A DNA stretch of 64,000 bases from NCBI RefSeq assembly GCF_015062915.1, contig NZ_SUTJ01000001.1, positions 130,045 to 194,044 of the forward strand, in the 5' to 3' direction. Both the position numbers and the translations under genes were made by a program. This document shows positions 28,438-36,844 of the stretch, in pieces. Origin of the DNA: Methanobrevibacter thaueri. Its GTDB lineage: Archaea > Methanobacteriota > Methanobacteria > Methanobacteriales > Methanobacteriaceae. The notes beneath the pieces were generated by a model. The model ran no database searches. It was not told where the DNA came from and saw nothing but the letters and a program-made list of their open reading frames with translations. The first letter of the stretch is position 1, and each line of letters begins with the position of its first letter.

Positions 28438-29109
28438 ATGGATGACATATACGCAATAATTCCTGTGACAAAGTTCAAAAACGCAAAAACCCGTTTATCA
28501 CCCTTCCTATCAGAAGATGAAAGGGAAAAGCTCCTAAAGGTAATGCTTCAGGACGTGACAGACACATTGAAAAAGCATGTTGACAAGATTTTCATCATTA
28601 GCCGTGACGAGGACGTTTTAAGCTATGCTGAAAGCCTTAATGTCAACACAATCCATGAAAATGAGAACTCAAACCTCAACAAGGCACTGACCCAGGCAAT
28701 GAAACTCTGCAAGGGAAAGGCAAGAAAAGTCATAATCGTGCCGTCAGACATTCCGCTGATTGGAAAGACAAACATCCAGATGCTGATTGACGCATCCAAA
28801 AACCTGGATTTCATCATAGTTCCAGCCAAGGGTGGCGGAACAAACATGATAATCATGAAACCGATGGCAATCCATACTAGATTTGAGGGCTTCAGCTACA
28901 AGGAGCATGTCAATGCCGCCGAAAAGAAAAAATTGAATCCGCAGGTTCATGACTCATTCTTCATGGCACTTGACGTCAACACCACTGAAGACTTGGGCGA
29001 AATCATGATTCATGGGGAGAAAACCCATACCAGACAATACCTTAAAGAATTGAAGGTCAAATTTGAGCCTTACAGGGGCAGTGAAAGGATTAAGGTTACA
29101 AGAGGATGA
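28438..29109 (+). CDS. cofC: 2-phospho-L-lactate guanylyltransferase (F420 biosynthesis)
   Basis: A 223-aa nucleotidyltransferase that activates 2-phospholactate with GTP for coenzyme F420. It starts MDDIYAIIPVTKFKNAKTRL at 28438, 7 bp after the proS stop, with GTGAT as a weak ribosome binding site. Family text includes RLSPFLSEDEREKLLKVML, VIIVPSDIPLIG and DFIIVPAKGGGTNMIIMK. Longer upstream starts would overlap proS without support. It is 4 bp from thiD. Confidence 0.93.
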   Translation: MDDIYAIIPVTKFKNAKTRLSPFLSEDEREKLLKVMLQDVTDTLKKHVDKIFIISRDEDVLSYAESLNVNTIHENENSNLNKALTQAMKLCKGKARKVIIVPSDIPLIGKTNIQMLIDASKNLDFIIVPAKGGGTNMIIMKPMAIHTRFEGFSYKEHVNAAEKKKLNPQVHDSFFMALDVNTTEDLGEIMIHGEKTHTRQYLKELKVKFEPYRGSERIKVTRG

Positions 29110-29113
29110 TTTT

Positions 29114-29848
29114 ATGATTGTAATGAGCATTGCAGGCGTTGACCCATCAGCCGGTGCAGGTGTTTTTGCAGACCTGAAGACATTTCAGGCAGTTGGCGTT
29201 TATGGAACAGGCATTGTAACTGCTCTTACAGCACAAAATCCATATAAGTTCTTCTCAACATTGCCAGTCAGTGAGGATTACATATCCGAGCAGATCGATT
29301 CTGTAATGGATGCCTATGAAGTGGAATATATAAAGACTGGAATGCTTTATTCACCTGAAATAATCAAACTTGTATCTGAAAAGATTACCGAATACAATTT
29401 GAAGGCCGTTGTTGACCCAGTGATGGTTGCCACATCCGGCGGAGACCTTACAAGGGAAGACATTGCAAAGGCTTTCAACAAGTATCTTCTTCCAAAATCA
29501 ATTTTAACAACACCAAACATCTCAGAAGCTGAAAAGCTGACCGGTTTAAAAATCAGCACCAAGGATGATGCAATCAGAGCCACTGAAAAGATCAAATGCG
29601 ACAGCCTGATTACAGGAGGCCACTTGGATGGAATAAACACCATTAACATTGACGGTGAAACATCCATTGTAAAGCAGGAACTTATTGAAACCGACAATCT
29701 CCATGGAACCGGCTGCAATCTCTCAGCAGCAATTACCGCCTACCTGGCAAAGGGCAATGATTTGCACACTTCCATTCTAAACGCATTGGATTATGTGTAT
29801 GATGGAATAGAAAACGGCGATCATGGAACTCTAATAGCTAAATTGTGA
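29114..29848 (+). CDS. thiD: Hydroxymethylpyrimidine/phosphomethylpyrimidine kinase
   Basis: A 244-aa ribokinase-fold kinase for thiamine pyrimidine. It begins MIVMSIAGVDPSAGAGVFAD, has TALTAQNP, DPVMVATSGG, TPNISEAEKLTGL and the anion-hole/catalytic DNLHGTGCNLSAAITAYLA. The ThiN/ThiE C-terminal fusion found in some archaeal ThiD proteins is absent. The ATG at 29114 is 4 bp after cofC. YjbQ, a possible thiamine-related protein, is elsewhere in the window at 18893-19297. Confidence 0.94.
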   Translation: MIVMSIAGVDPSAGAGVFADLKTFQAVGVYGTGIVTALTAQNPYKFFSTLPVSEDYISEQIDSVMDAYEVEYIKTGMLYSPEIIKLVSEKITEYNLKAVVDPVMVATSGGDLTREDIAKAFNKYLLPKSILTTPNISEAEKLTGLKISTKDDAIRATEKIKCDSLITGGHLDGINTINIDGETSIVKQELIETDNLHGTGCNLSAAITAYLAKGNDLHTSILNALDYVYDGIENGDHGTLIAKL

Positions 29849-29852
29849 TAAT

Positions 29853-30230
29853 ATGAGTGATAAAACAGTACTATGCGCTTGCAGCGGAATGAATCCTCGT
29901 GGAGAAGTGGCAAGGGTTAGCGTTTATGATTTAAGTGTTGAATACGATGACATTGAATACTGCTGCATCGTTGCAAGCGGCGGAGATTATAAGAAGTTCA
30001 TTGACCTTGCAAAAAACAATAATGTGATTGCAGTGAACGGCTGTGATAACTGCTGTCCTGAAAATATCCTGAAAACCAAGGATGCGACAGTTGAGTATAA
30101 TCTAAACGTTTCTGAATTATTGAAAAAGAATAATATGAAAGCTCAATGCACCGTTAGAATCAACGATAATGATGAAAAATGCGTTGAGATAATTAAAAAT
30201 GAAATTTTAAATATAAAAAAAGAAATTTAA
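29853..30230 (+). CDS. DGC-domain putative zinc-binding protein
   Basis: A 125-aa protein with cysteines in the DGC-domain pattern: LCACSGMNPRGEVAR, YCCIVASGGDYKKF and VNGCDNCCPENIL. These proteins are predicted metal binders with no proven function. It lies 4 bp after thiD on the same strand and ends the proS-cofC-thiD run. The gene is convergent with an ABC transporter gene, with a hairpin between them. Confidence 0.82.
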   Translation: MSDKTVLCACSGMNPRGEVARVSVYDLSVEYDDIEYCCIVASGGDYKKFIDLAKNNNVIAVNGCDNCCPENILKTKDATVEYNLNVSELLKKNNMKAQCTVRINDNDEKCVEIIKNEILNIKKEI

Positions 30231-30231
30231 T

Positions 30232-30255
30232 GAGAATTAGCCAGTAGCTAATCTC
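30232..30255. terminator. Hairpin between convergent genes
   Basis: GAGAATTAGC and GCTAATCTC flank a short loop, an inverted repeat with one bulged A. It lies between the stop of the DGC gene and the end of the ABC ATPase gene, overlapping the latter's last codons. It could end transcripts in both directions. Confidence 0.45.
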
Positions 30256-31000
30256 CCATATCCAAGTCTTCAACTATTCTTTCCTGAAGAGCTATGAACT
30301 CTTTGGAATCTCTTTTTCTAGGCCTTTCGATATCAACATCAACGACGTATGCAATCCTTCCAGGATTCTTGTCCATGATAACTATCTTATCAGCCAGATA
30401 AACCGCCTCATCAACATCGTGGGTCACGAAAACAATTGTGTTTTCGAACCTTTTCCAAACGCCAATAAGCTGTTCCTGAAGCTTGTGCCTATTTTGCATA
30501 TCCAATGCAGAAAACGGCTCATCCATAAGAAGGATAGGTGAATGGTTAAGCAATGATCTGATAATTGCAACCCTCTGCTTCATACCACCTGAAAGTTCAT
30601 GCGGATAGCTATCCTTGAAGTCAATAAGACCTACTCTTGTGAGATACCTTTCGGCAGTTTCAATGTTCTCTTCCTTTGAGCCCTTGTTGGTCATCTCAAG
30701 ACCGAAGGTTACGTTCTGCAATACTGTGAGCCATGGGAACAGTGAATACTGCTGGAAAATCACTGCCCTGTCACCGGATGGCTTTTCAACCTTTTCGCCA
30801 TTGGCAATGATTTCACCGGAGGTAGGCTGGTCAAGACCTGCGATTAATCTCAAGAGAGTGGTTTTTCCACAACCTGACGGGCCTAAAAGACATACCAGTT
30901 CACCGTCATCGATGGTTAAGTTCACGTCACTTAAAACTGATAATTGGTCATTTTTCTTGCTTTTGAATGATTTGTTAATATTTTTCACTTCAATTGACAC
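30248..31000 (-). CDS. ABC importer ATPase, nitrate/sulfonate/taurine type
   Basis: A 250-aa ATP-binding subunit. Walker A is GPSGCGKTTLLRL, the Q-loop is IFQQYSLFPW, the signature is ELSGGMKQRVAIIRSL, Walker B is ILLMDEPFSALD, and the switch histidine is in VFVTHDVDEAVYLADKI. This set belongs to the SsuB/TauB/NrtD group. It is 8 bp after its permease on the same strand. No substrate-binding protein is next to it, so sulfonate, taurine, nitrate-like anions or a thiamine precursor are all possible cargo. Confidence 0.92.
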   Translation of the reverse strand: MSIEVKNINKSFKSKKNDQLSVLSDVNLTIDDGELVCLLGPSGCGKTTLLRLIAGLDQPTSGEIIANGEKVEKPSGDRAVIFQQYSLFPWLTVLQNVTFGLEMTNKGSKEENIETAERYLTRVGLIDFKDSYPHELSGGMKQRVAIIRSLLNHSPILLMDEPFSALDMQNRHKLQEQLIGVWKRFENTIVFVTHDVDEAVYLADKIVIMDKNPGRIAYVVDVDIERPRKRDSKEFIALQERIVEDLDMGD

Positions 31001-31008
31001 TTTAACAC

Positions 31009-31758
31009 CTACCAGAATATCCTGTCTTGAGCCTTGGTGAATACATAATCAAATATGATACCAATCAGCCCGATATCTAACATACCAACAACTGTTGTTC
31101 CTGGATCAAATAAACTAGTTGCTGTCAAAATCATATAACCTAAACCACTGCTTGAACCAACCATTTCAGCGGAAATGGTACACATTAACGCAATACCTAT
31201 TCCGACCTTAAGACCTGATACAATATATGGAACTGTGGAAGGCAAGATTACCCTTTTCAATACATTCCAATCGCTTGCACCAAGTGTCTGAGCTGATTCT
31301 ATTAAAACCTTATCAGTTCTTTTAACCCCATCAATTGTATAAACTAGAATTGGGAATACACAACCCATGAATATGATGAATACTGCTGGAAACATTCCGA
31401 TTCCAAACCATAAGATTGAAAATGGAATCCATGCAACCGGAGGAATTGGCCTTAAGATACTTATCACCAATGTGGCAATGTCTTCCAGGGTCTTATAGCT
31501 TCCAAGAATGATTCCAAGAGGAATGGCTACAACAGAAGCTAATATTAAACCTCCAAACACTTTATATAATGTGTCTAATGTATTTGCAAGAAGCTTTCCA
31601 TTCAGTATCAATTCCCAAGCGGATTGGCATACTGTGATTGGTCCCGGCAAGATGTATGGATTTACAAGTCCCAATCCTTCTGTAATCAAGTACCAGAAGA
31701 TTATTATGCAAATCGGTAGAATTAATGGAATAAATTTATTTTTATAATCATCTAACAT
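31009..31758 (-). CDS. ABC importer permease, SsuC/TauC type
   Basis: A 249-aa inner-membrane permease with about six spans. The EAA loop for ATPase contact is seen as LIESAQTLGASDWNVLKRVI then LPSTVPYIVSGLKVGIG. The N-terminal text (LPGPITVCQSAWELI) is typical of the sulfonate/taurine/nitrate permease family. It is read just before the ATPase gene. The binding protein is missing from the immediate neighbourhood. Confidence 0.9.
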   Translation of the reverse strand: MLDDYKNKFIPLILPICIIIFWYLITEGLGLVNPYILPGPITVCQSAWELILNGKLLANTLDTLYKVFGGLILASVVAIPLGIILGSYKTLEDIATLVISILRPIPPVAWIPFSILWFGIGMFPAVFIIFMGCVFPILVYTIDGVKRTDKVLIESAQTLGASDWNVLKRVILPSTVPYIVSGLKVGIGIALMCTISAEMVGSSSGLGYMILTATSLFDPGTTVVGMLDIGLIGIIFDYVFTKAQDRIFW

Positions 31759-31845
31759 TAAATCACTTAATTGAAATTTTATACATATATAAATATTACA
31801 ATCATAGTATAAAAACTTTAAAAAAAATGTTAAAAAAAAGAAAAA

Positions 31846-33993
31846 TTATGAAGCGTCAGCTACTTCAATAGCCTCTACTTCAATACCTTTACTGTAATCT
31901 GAGTCCTTAAGAACTGATCTTGTACTCAATGCACCAAACAGCATTGTAGACAAGTTATGTATCATTGAGGATGTTGACGGGGAAATTGCACCAACAACAC
32001 CAAGCACTAAAAGTGAACCGTTGACTGCCACAATATTGCGGTAGTTGGAGTTAATCTTGTCAAGCATTCCAGTACTTAGTTTTCTTAAGGTTACAAGATC
32101 GTACAAGTCATCGGATAGGAGTGATATGTCTGCAACTTCACGTGCAATGTCTGATGAGTTTTTCATGGAAACTGACACATCAGCAGCTGCAAGTGCAGGT
32201 GAATCATTGATACCGTCTCCGACCATGATTACGGTTTTGCCTTCTGCCTTAAGCTCTTCAACAATTCTTGATTTGTCTTCAGGAAGCACTTGTGACCTGT
32301 ATTCAGTGATTCCTAATGCCTTAGCTCCAGCCTTAGCACCGCTTTCACTGTCACCAGTCAGCATTATGACATTTTCAATGCCTAAACTCTTGAGCTCCTC
32401 GATGACGTATTTTGCCTCTTCACGCACAGGGTCATCGATGCAGATGAGTCCTTCAAGTTTTCCGTCAATCGCAAGGTAAACAACAGAGTGTTCTTTTGCC
32501 TCTTTTTCGACCTTCTTCTCTTGAGTCTTGGTCATCTTGACTTTCTCGTCATCGAACAGGAAGTGCTTGGATCCGATTACTGCACGCTTGCCGTCATACT
32601 CGGTTACAATACCATGAGCAACGATATATTGCACTTCACTGTGGTCCTCTTCATGTTTGAGGCCTTCCTCTTCAGCCTGTTTTACGATGGCTGTTGCGAT
32701 ACTGTGTGCGAAGTGCTCCTCAATACATGCTGCCATTCTCAGGATTTCATCCCTATCGTATCTTTTTGACATTGGAATGACCTCCACAACCTTTGGAGTT
32801 GCATTGGTCAGTGTTCCAGTCTTGTCGAATACGATTGTGTCGGCATTTGCATAGCTTTCAAGGAATTTTCCACCCTTAATCATCATCCTGTTGTCTGATG
32901 CTTCGCGCATTGCAGAGATGATTGACAATGGAGTTGTCAACTTGATTGCACATGAGAAGTCAACCATCAGGACGGACAGTGCCTTGGTTGGGTTTCTTGT
33001 AATCAGATATGTCAATGCTGTTGCAATGAAACTGTATGGAACGATTGAATCAGCCAGCTTTTCAGCCTTGCTTTGAGTTTCAGCCTTCAATTCTTCTGAA
33101 TTCTCAATAAGATCAATGATTTTGTTCAATCTTGTTTCCTTGTTCATTGAGTAAACTTCAATGATTAGATTACCTTCCTCTATAACGGTTCCTGCGTGAA
33201 CTGTTTTACCTGGACTCTTATGGATAGCCAATGGTTCTCCTGTCATTGAAGCCTCATTAACCATTCCGTCTCCTTCAATTACTTTACCGTCCACAGGGAT
33301 CACATCACCCATGTGAACCTTGATTTTATCCCCTTTGTCGATGTCTACAGCAGGGCATTGTTTTTCCTCACCATCTTCTCCGACTACCCAGACTGTGTCA
33401 ATGTTTAAGGCCAAACTGTCTTTTAATGTGCTTTTGGCTTTTTGTATTGTATAGTCTTCTAAAGCGTCGGAGATGGACAATAAGAACATCATTGAACTTG
33501 CCGGTTGATATTGTTTATGTAATAATGCACCAGCAACTGCTGCACCATCAAGTAAGGCCACATCAACACGGAAACTGGTCAGACTGTCCAATCCGTGCCA
33601 GACATATTCCAGAGCATGGTAAATTGTTAAAGCATTTCTGATAGGCATTGGAAGGAATAGCTTATATACTCCTCTATGCAATATCATTTTTGTCAATCTG
33701 AGATAGAAGTCTTCACTGATTTCCTTTGAAACCTGAGTTTGAGTAGGTTCGGCTTCAAACAGGTCATCCATGGTGATTGAATCAAGAATGTCAAAAATCT
33801 TTTGCTTGCTTTCAATGCTTCCATCATAGTAAATTAATATGCTACCGTTCCTATGGGATGTGAATACCTCATGGATAAAGCTTTGGTCTAAAAGTAATGA
33901 AGCGAGGCCGTAACCTTCCTCCTTGGTGAAGGCCCATTGGCCGGCACGGACCCTTAAGCGGGACCCGCTATCATGCATTACTTGATATTTCAT
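31846..33993 (-). CDS. Heavy-metal-type P-type ATPase with atypical metal-site motif
   Basis: A 715-aa P1B-like ATPase. The phosphorylation motif is FDKTGTLTNATPK, with TGE in SMTGEPLAIH, TGDSESGAKAGA and the hinge MVGDGINDSPALAAADVS. The N-terminal HMA-like domain (MKYQVMHDSGSRLRVRAGQW) has no CxxC. The usual CPx motif of the transport site is replaced by FSCAIKLTTPL, and the SEHP-type motif of the nucleotide domain reads EEHFAHSIA. The ion is unknown. A DUF6110-like gene lies 26 bp upstream on the same strand. Putative operators lie further upstream at 34330-34395. Confidence 0.88.
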   Translation of the reverse strand: MKYQVMHDSGSRLRVRAGQWAFTKEEGYGLASLLLDQSFIHEVFTSHRNGSILIYYDGSIESKQKIFDILDSITMDDLFEAEPTQTQVSKEISEDFYLRLTKMILHRGVYKLFLPMPIRNALTIYHALEYVWHGLDSLTSFRVDVALLDGAAVAGALLHKQYQPASSMMFLLSISDALEDYTIQKAKSTLKDSLALNIDTVWVVGEDGEEKQCPAVDIDKGDKIKVHMGDVIPVDGKVIEGDGMVNEASMTGEPLAIHKSPGKTVHAGTVIEEGNLIIEVYSMNKETRLNKIIDLIENSEELKAETQSKAEKLADSIVPYSFIATALTYLITRNPTKALSVLMVDFSCAIKLTTPLSIISAMREASDNRMMIKGGKFLESYANADTIVFDKTGTLTNATPKVVEVIPMSKRYDRDEILRMAACIEEHFAHSIATAIVKQAEEEGLKHEEDHSEVQYIVAHGIVTEYDGKRAVIGSKHFLFDDEKVKMTKTQEKKVEKEAKEHSVVYLAIDGKLEGLICIDDPVREEAKYVIEELKSLGIENVIMLTGDSESGAKAGAKALGITEYRSQVLPEDKSRIVEELKAEGKTVIMVGDGINDSPALAAADVSVSMKNSSDIAREVADISLLSDDLYDLVTLRKLSTGMLDKINSNYRNIVAVNGSLLVLGVVGAISPSTSSMIHNLSTMLFGALSTRSVLKDSDYSKGIEVEAIEVADAS

Positions 33994-34019
33994 ATAAATC
34001 CCTTTTTTAAAAAATGAAT

Positions 34020-34286
34020 TTATTCTTTTGATTCAACGTAGATTTCTTTTTTGGTATCAGCGTTTGCGTCAACTACGATGTCTTCTGCGTTTTCTTTCAT
34101 GTCTTGGAAGCATGCTTCAGCATCTTTTTTAGCGGACATTACTGCAGCCATACCTTTGGTGGTGGTGTCTTTGAATGCTTGGGATTTTACAACTTTAGCT
34201 CCGATTAGAGCTGTTGCAACTCCTGCTGCAAAAATTAATGCATGTTTATGTTCTACACAAGTGTTAATAATATCTTCACGTCTCAT
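34020..34286 (-). CDS. DUF6110-like small membrane-associated protein, 88 aa
   Basis: A short protein starting MRREDIINTCVEHKHALIFA with one hydrophobic stretch (ALIFAAGVATALIGAKVV) and an acidic/basic helical tail with one Cys. The pattern resembles the DUF6110 family often found beside P-type ATPases; I recall this association and have not searched it. AAGGATGG precedes the ATG. It lies immediately upstream of the ATPase, so it may be a metal-delivery or regulatory partner. Confidence 0.6.
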   Translation of the reverse strand: MRREDIINTCVEHKHALIFAAGVATALIGAKVVKSQAFKDTTTKGMAAVMSAKKDAEACFQDMKENAEDIVVDANADTKKEIYVESKE

Positions 34287-34329
34287 TATAATACCATCCT
34301 TTTTAGTTAATTTTTTTAGTTATTTTCTT

Positions 34330-34395
34330 GAAGTTTATACTTCAACAATATACTTTTAGTTTTTTTAATATTAATATTTTAGGAATGCCTAAAAT
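34330..34395 (-). promoter_or_regulatory. Inverted repeats upstream of the DUF6110/P-ATPase pair
   Basis: GAAGTttatACTTC is a perfect repeat at 34330-34343. ATTTTAGGAATGCCTAAAAT at 34376-34395 has 8-bp perfect arms around AATG. The second resembles the TTAGG/CCTAA operators of DtxR-type metal regulators and a near copy is present at 35671-35688. Together they suggest metal-responsive control. Confidence 0.5.
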
Positions 34396-34567
34396 ATTTC
34401 TTTTTTATTGCTGGAAACAAAGACTCTTCCGCTCAGCCTAGAAGATATTTTGAACCTGATCTCAAAACTTATGCAAACCTAAAAACAATAATGGATTTGC
34501 ATAAGCCATCTGACAATATATGTTAAATAATTCATTATATATAAATCAATCGGTTTTTAAGGCTTTT

Positions 34568-34605
34568 TTAGGCTAATCTAAGAATAAATATTTAGTTAAA
34601 CTAAA
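34568..34605 (+). promoter_or_regulatory. TTAGG/TTTAG palindromes upstream of the zinc-ribbon gene
   Basis: TTAGGCTAATCTAA at 34568-34581 is close to TTAGGTTAGCCTAA-type DtxR sites. TTTAGTTAAACTAAA at 34591-34605 is a perfect 15-bp palindrome around one base. They lie 120-160 bp upstream of the 62-aa gene in the 440-bp divergent gap (34287-34726), which has no gene of its own. Confidence 0.45.
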
Positions 34606-34726
34606 AAATAATTTATGTGCATCAAAATAATTTTTAGTCCCTCCAAAAAAATAATGAACAAAATATTCATATATGATATAATTGAAAACATCAAGTAATC
34701 CTAACATGAATTAAAGGTGATTAAAA

Positions 34727-34915
34727 ATGAAGATGCATAAACTTTGTCCAAGATGCGGATCCAAAAATGTTGATTGGATTATTCCTCAAAACTGGTCCCA
34801 GTGCATTTGCAGGGATTGTGATTACACCGGACCAATTGTAGAGGGAAACGATGAATTTGCAGATGAAATCCGTGAAGCATATCTTGAATCCCTAAAAGAT
34901 AATGATGAAGAATAA
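34727..34915 (+). CDS. Small zinc-ribbon protein, 62 aa
   Basis: A short protein with two CxxC pairs: LCPRCGSKNVDW and CICRDCDYTGPIVEG, a classic zinc ribbon, then an acidic tail rich in Glu and Asp. The ATG has AAAGGTGAT upstream. It stands alone, divergent from the DUF6110/P-ATPase pair, with palindromes in the shared gap. Such proteins may act in transcription, translation or metal handling. Confidence 0.75.
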   Translation: MKMHKLCPRCGSKNVDWIIPQNWSQCICRDCDYTGPIVEGNDEFADEIREAYLESLKDNDEE

Positions 34916-35337
34916 TTAAGTGAGTTTTACCTTACAACCATCCCAAACACACTAAAATTGCTTTGAATAACATCCTTACTTATTAAATTTCAAAAAAAAA
35001 GACTAAACAATAAAGGCAATTAAATTTAAAAAAGCAAAGGTGTGTACTTGAGGTAAAATCATGCTAAAACATGAAGTAGCTAATTCAAATTTAAAAAGCC
35101 TTTACGGTATAAATTTTGATTATACCATTAATTAATTACTCAATCATAATATTTAAATTAAACGATTATAAATTGAGTTATGCCTAAAAATAGTAATGAA
35201 AATCAGTATTATGGTAAAATAAATTTAACCATACTTAAAAGTTAAAAAATAACATGCAAAAAATACATTAATCTCGACAGCGATAAAACAAAGAGTTAAT
35301 GATATAAAAAAGAAAAGAGATTTCAGATGCTTTAAAC
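34916..35337. other. AT-rich gap with a short possible ORF and an inverted repeat
   Basis: Most of these 422 bases show nothing recognisable. A 24-codon frame, ATG 35061 to TAA 35135, has a GAGGTAA ribosome binding site and encodes MLKHEVANSNLKSLYGINFD then YTIN. GGTATAA-N7-TTATACC (35106-35126) overlaps its end. A half site TGCCTAAAAA is at 35181-35190. Confidence 0.25.
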
Positions 35338-35613
35338 CTATAGCTTGACTTGTGTAAGACAGCTTGGAGGGCATCTGATCACACATCCCAGGCACTGTGT
35401 GCAGCGCCTGTTGTTCAGTGTCCAGGTCTTGTTGTGGACACTGACTGTTATCGCATTTACCGGACATACTGCCTGGCATCTGCCGCATAGGGTGCATCTT
35501 TGGATATCGTTTCCAATTCTCCACCTTGACTTATGAGATGACATTAAAAATTCAGTAAACAAATGCATTCCCAGTTCCAAACCTATTGACGAATGTCCTC
35601 CACGATGCCTCAA
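35338..35613 (-). CDS. Two-[4Fe-4S] ferredoxin-like protein
   Basis: A 91-aa protein with two ferredoxin motifs, CTLCGRCQAVCPVNAI and CTQCLGCVIRCPPSCL, which should hold two [4Fe-4S] clusters for electron transfer. Between them is VSVHNKTWTLNNRR, similar to the ferredoxin-like subunits of Ech-type hydrogenases. The TTG at 35613 has AAGGTGA 6 bp upstream; an in-frame ATG at residue 16 of this reading is an alternative. It is divergent from the CPBP gene, with TTTAGG-type repeats between them. Its partner is unknown. Confidence 0.8.
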   Translation of the reverse strand: MRHRGGHSSIGLELGMHLFTEFLMSSHKSRWRIGNDIQRCTLCGRCQAVCPVNAITVSVHNKTWTLNNRRCTQCLGCVIRCPPSCLTQVKL

Positions 35614-35631
35614 ATACAATCACCTTCACTT

Positions 35632-35688
35632 TTTAGGTATAACTAAATTTATTGCTGATTCTATATAAATATTTTGGAATACCTAAAT
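35632..35688. promoter_or_regulatory. TTTAGG/CCTAAA inverted repeats between ferredoxin and CPBP genes
   Basis: TTTAGgtataaCTAAA lies at 35632-35647 and ATTTTGGAATACCTAAAT at 35671-35688. The second shares the GGAAT(A/G)CC core and flanks with the site at 34376-34395. They lie in the divergent promoter gap, so one regulator could control both genes. Confidence 0.5.
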
Positions 35689-35727
35689 TTTTTCAGTTAA
35701 TGTTAAATAGGAAAAATTGATAAAATA

Positions 35728-36684
35728 ATGTTAAAACAAAAAGCAGGTGTAAAATTGAATGCTCATGAAAAATTCTTCTCAAAAATAGGAGTCAACTACC
35801 TTATATTGGGACTGGTTGCAGTGATAATCCAGATAATCATAACCAATATCATTGCAAACACAAATCCAAACGCATTGAGCGACGTTAACCTGATATACAT
35901 CATATCCGCCATGTGCAACTATCTCATACCATTGCCGATATTCTATTGGCTGATGAAAAGGATTGAAAGCCGTAAAATGAAAAAGGAAAAGGTGGGCATC
36001 TGGACATTCATACTTTACATTGGAATAACAATGACCCTTATGTGGATTGGAAACCTCATTGGGCTTGCAATAACATTCCTTCTTGGAGGGGCAATACAAA
36101 ACGACATAACAAATCCGGTGCAGCAACTCATCAACAGCACCAACATCTGGTTCAACATAGTGATTGTAAGCATCCTCGCACCTATTTTCGAGGAGTTCTT
36201 CTTTAGGAAAATGCTCATTGACAAGACAATAAGATACGGGGCAAAAGTGTCAATAATCCTTTCGGCACTCCTTTTCGGACTGTTTCACGGAAATCTGAAC
36301 CAGTTCTTTTATGCATTCCTGATGGGTGGATTTTTCGCATACGTCTACATCAAAACCGGAAAGATCATATACCCTATAGTGCTTCACGCAATCGTGAACT
36401 TCATGGGGTCTGTGGTGAGCCAGGTAATTTCACAGGCAATGATGAACCTGCAGCAGTCCATAAGCACAACCGATTTGACCATAATCGTGGCATACATGAT
36501 ATTGTTTATCATTTTCATAGTGCTGGGCATAATTGGACTAAGCAGATACAAAAAGGCCAAGTTCAACGGCAAGAAAACAGAAATCGAACTTGAATATAAA
36601 TACACAACAATGTTCATGAATCCAGGAATGATATGCTTTGTGGCATTCTTCATATTCGAAATGATAAGGCAAATGGTAATGTGA
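35728..36684 (+). CDS. CPBP-family intramembrane metalloprotease
   Basis: A 318-aa polytopic protein of the Abi/CPBP (CAAX protease-like) family. The catalytic motifs are EEFFFRKMLIDK (EExxxR), LFGLFHGNLNQFF and HAIVNFMGS, all inside membrane spans. Such proteins cleave prenylated or other membrane substrates, or act in bacteriocin immunity. The ATG at 35728 has little ribosome binding site; a TTG at 35755 behind AGGTGT is an alternative. The substrate is unknown. Confidence 0.88.
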   Translation: MLKQKAGVKLNAHEKFFSKIGVNYLILGLVAVIIQIIITNIIANTNPNALSDVNLIYIISAMCNYLIPLPIFYWLMKRIESRKMKKEKVGIWTFILYIGITMTLMWIGNLIGLAITFLLGGAIQNDITNPVQQLINSTNIWFNIVIVSILAPIFEEFFFRKMLIDKTIRYGAKVSIILSALLFGLFHGNLNQFFYAFLMGGFFAYVYIKTGKIIYPIVLHAIVNFMGSVVSQVISQAMMNLQQSISTTDLTIIVAYMILFIIFIVLGIIGLSRYKKAKFNGKKTEIELEYKYTTMFMNPGMICFVAFFIFEMIRQMVM

Positions 36685-36844
36685 CCCACGAATAATTAAG
36701 AAAGCAATTAATTAAAATGAGTGTGTGAAAAATAGCTTCAATTTAAACAGACATGTTTCAAAGTAAAATGAGTTATTGTGTTATTTACAAACATTAGAGT
36801 GATGCCATCTACATACAAAAAAAGAAAAAAGGCAATGGATTGGA

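Noticed and set aside
35225-35524. 99-codon minus-strand frame overlapping the ferredoxin
   Set aside because: It is out of frame with the clear ferredoxin cysteine motifs and has no recognisable features.
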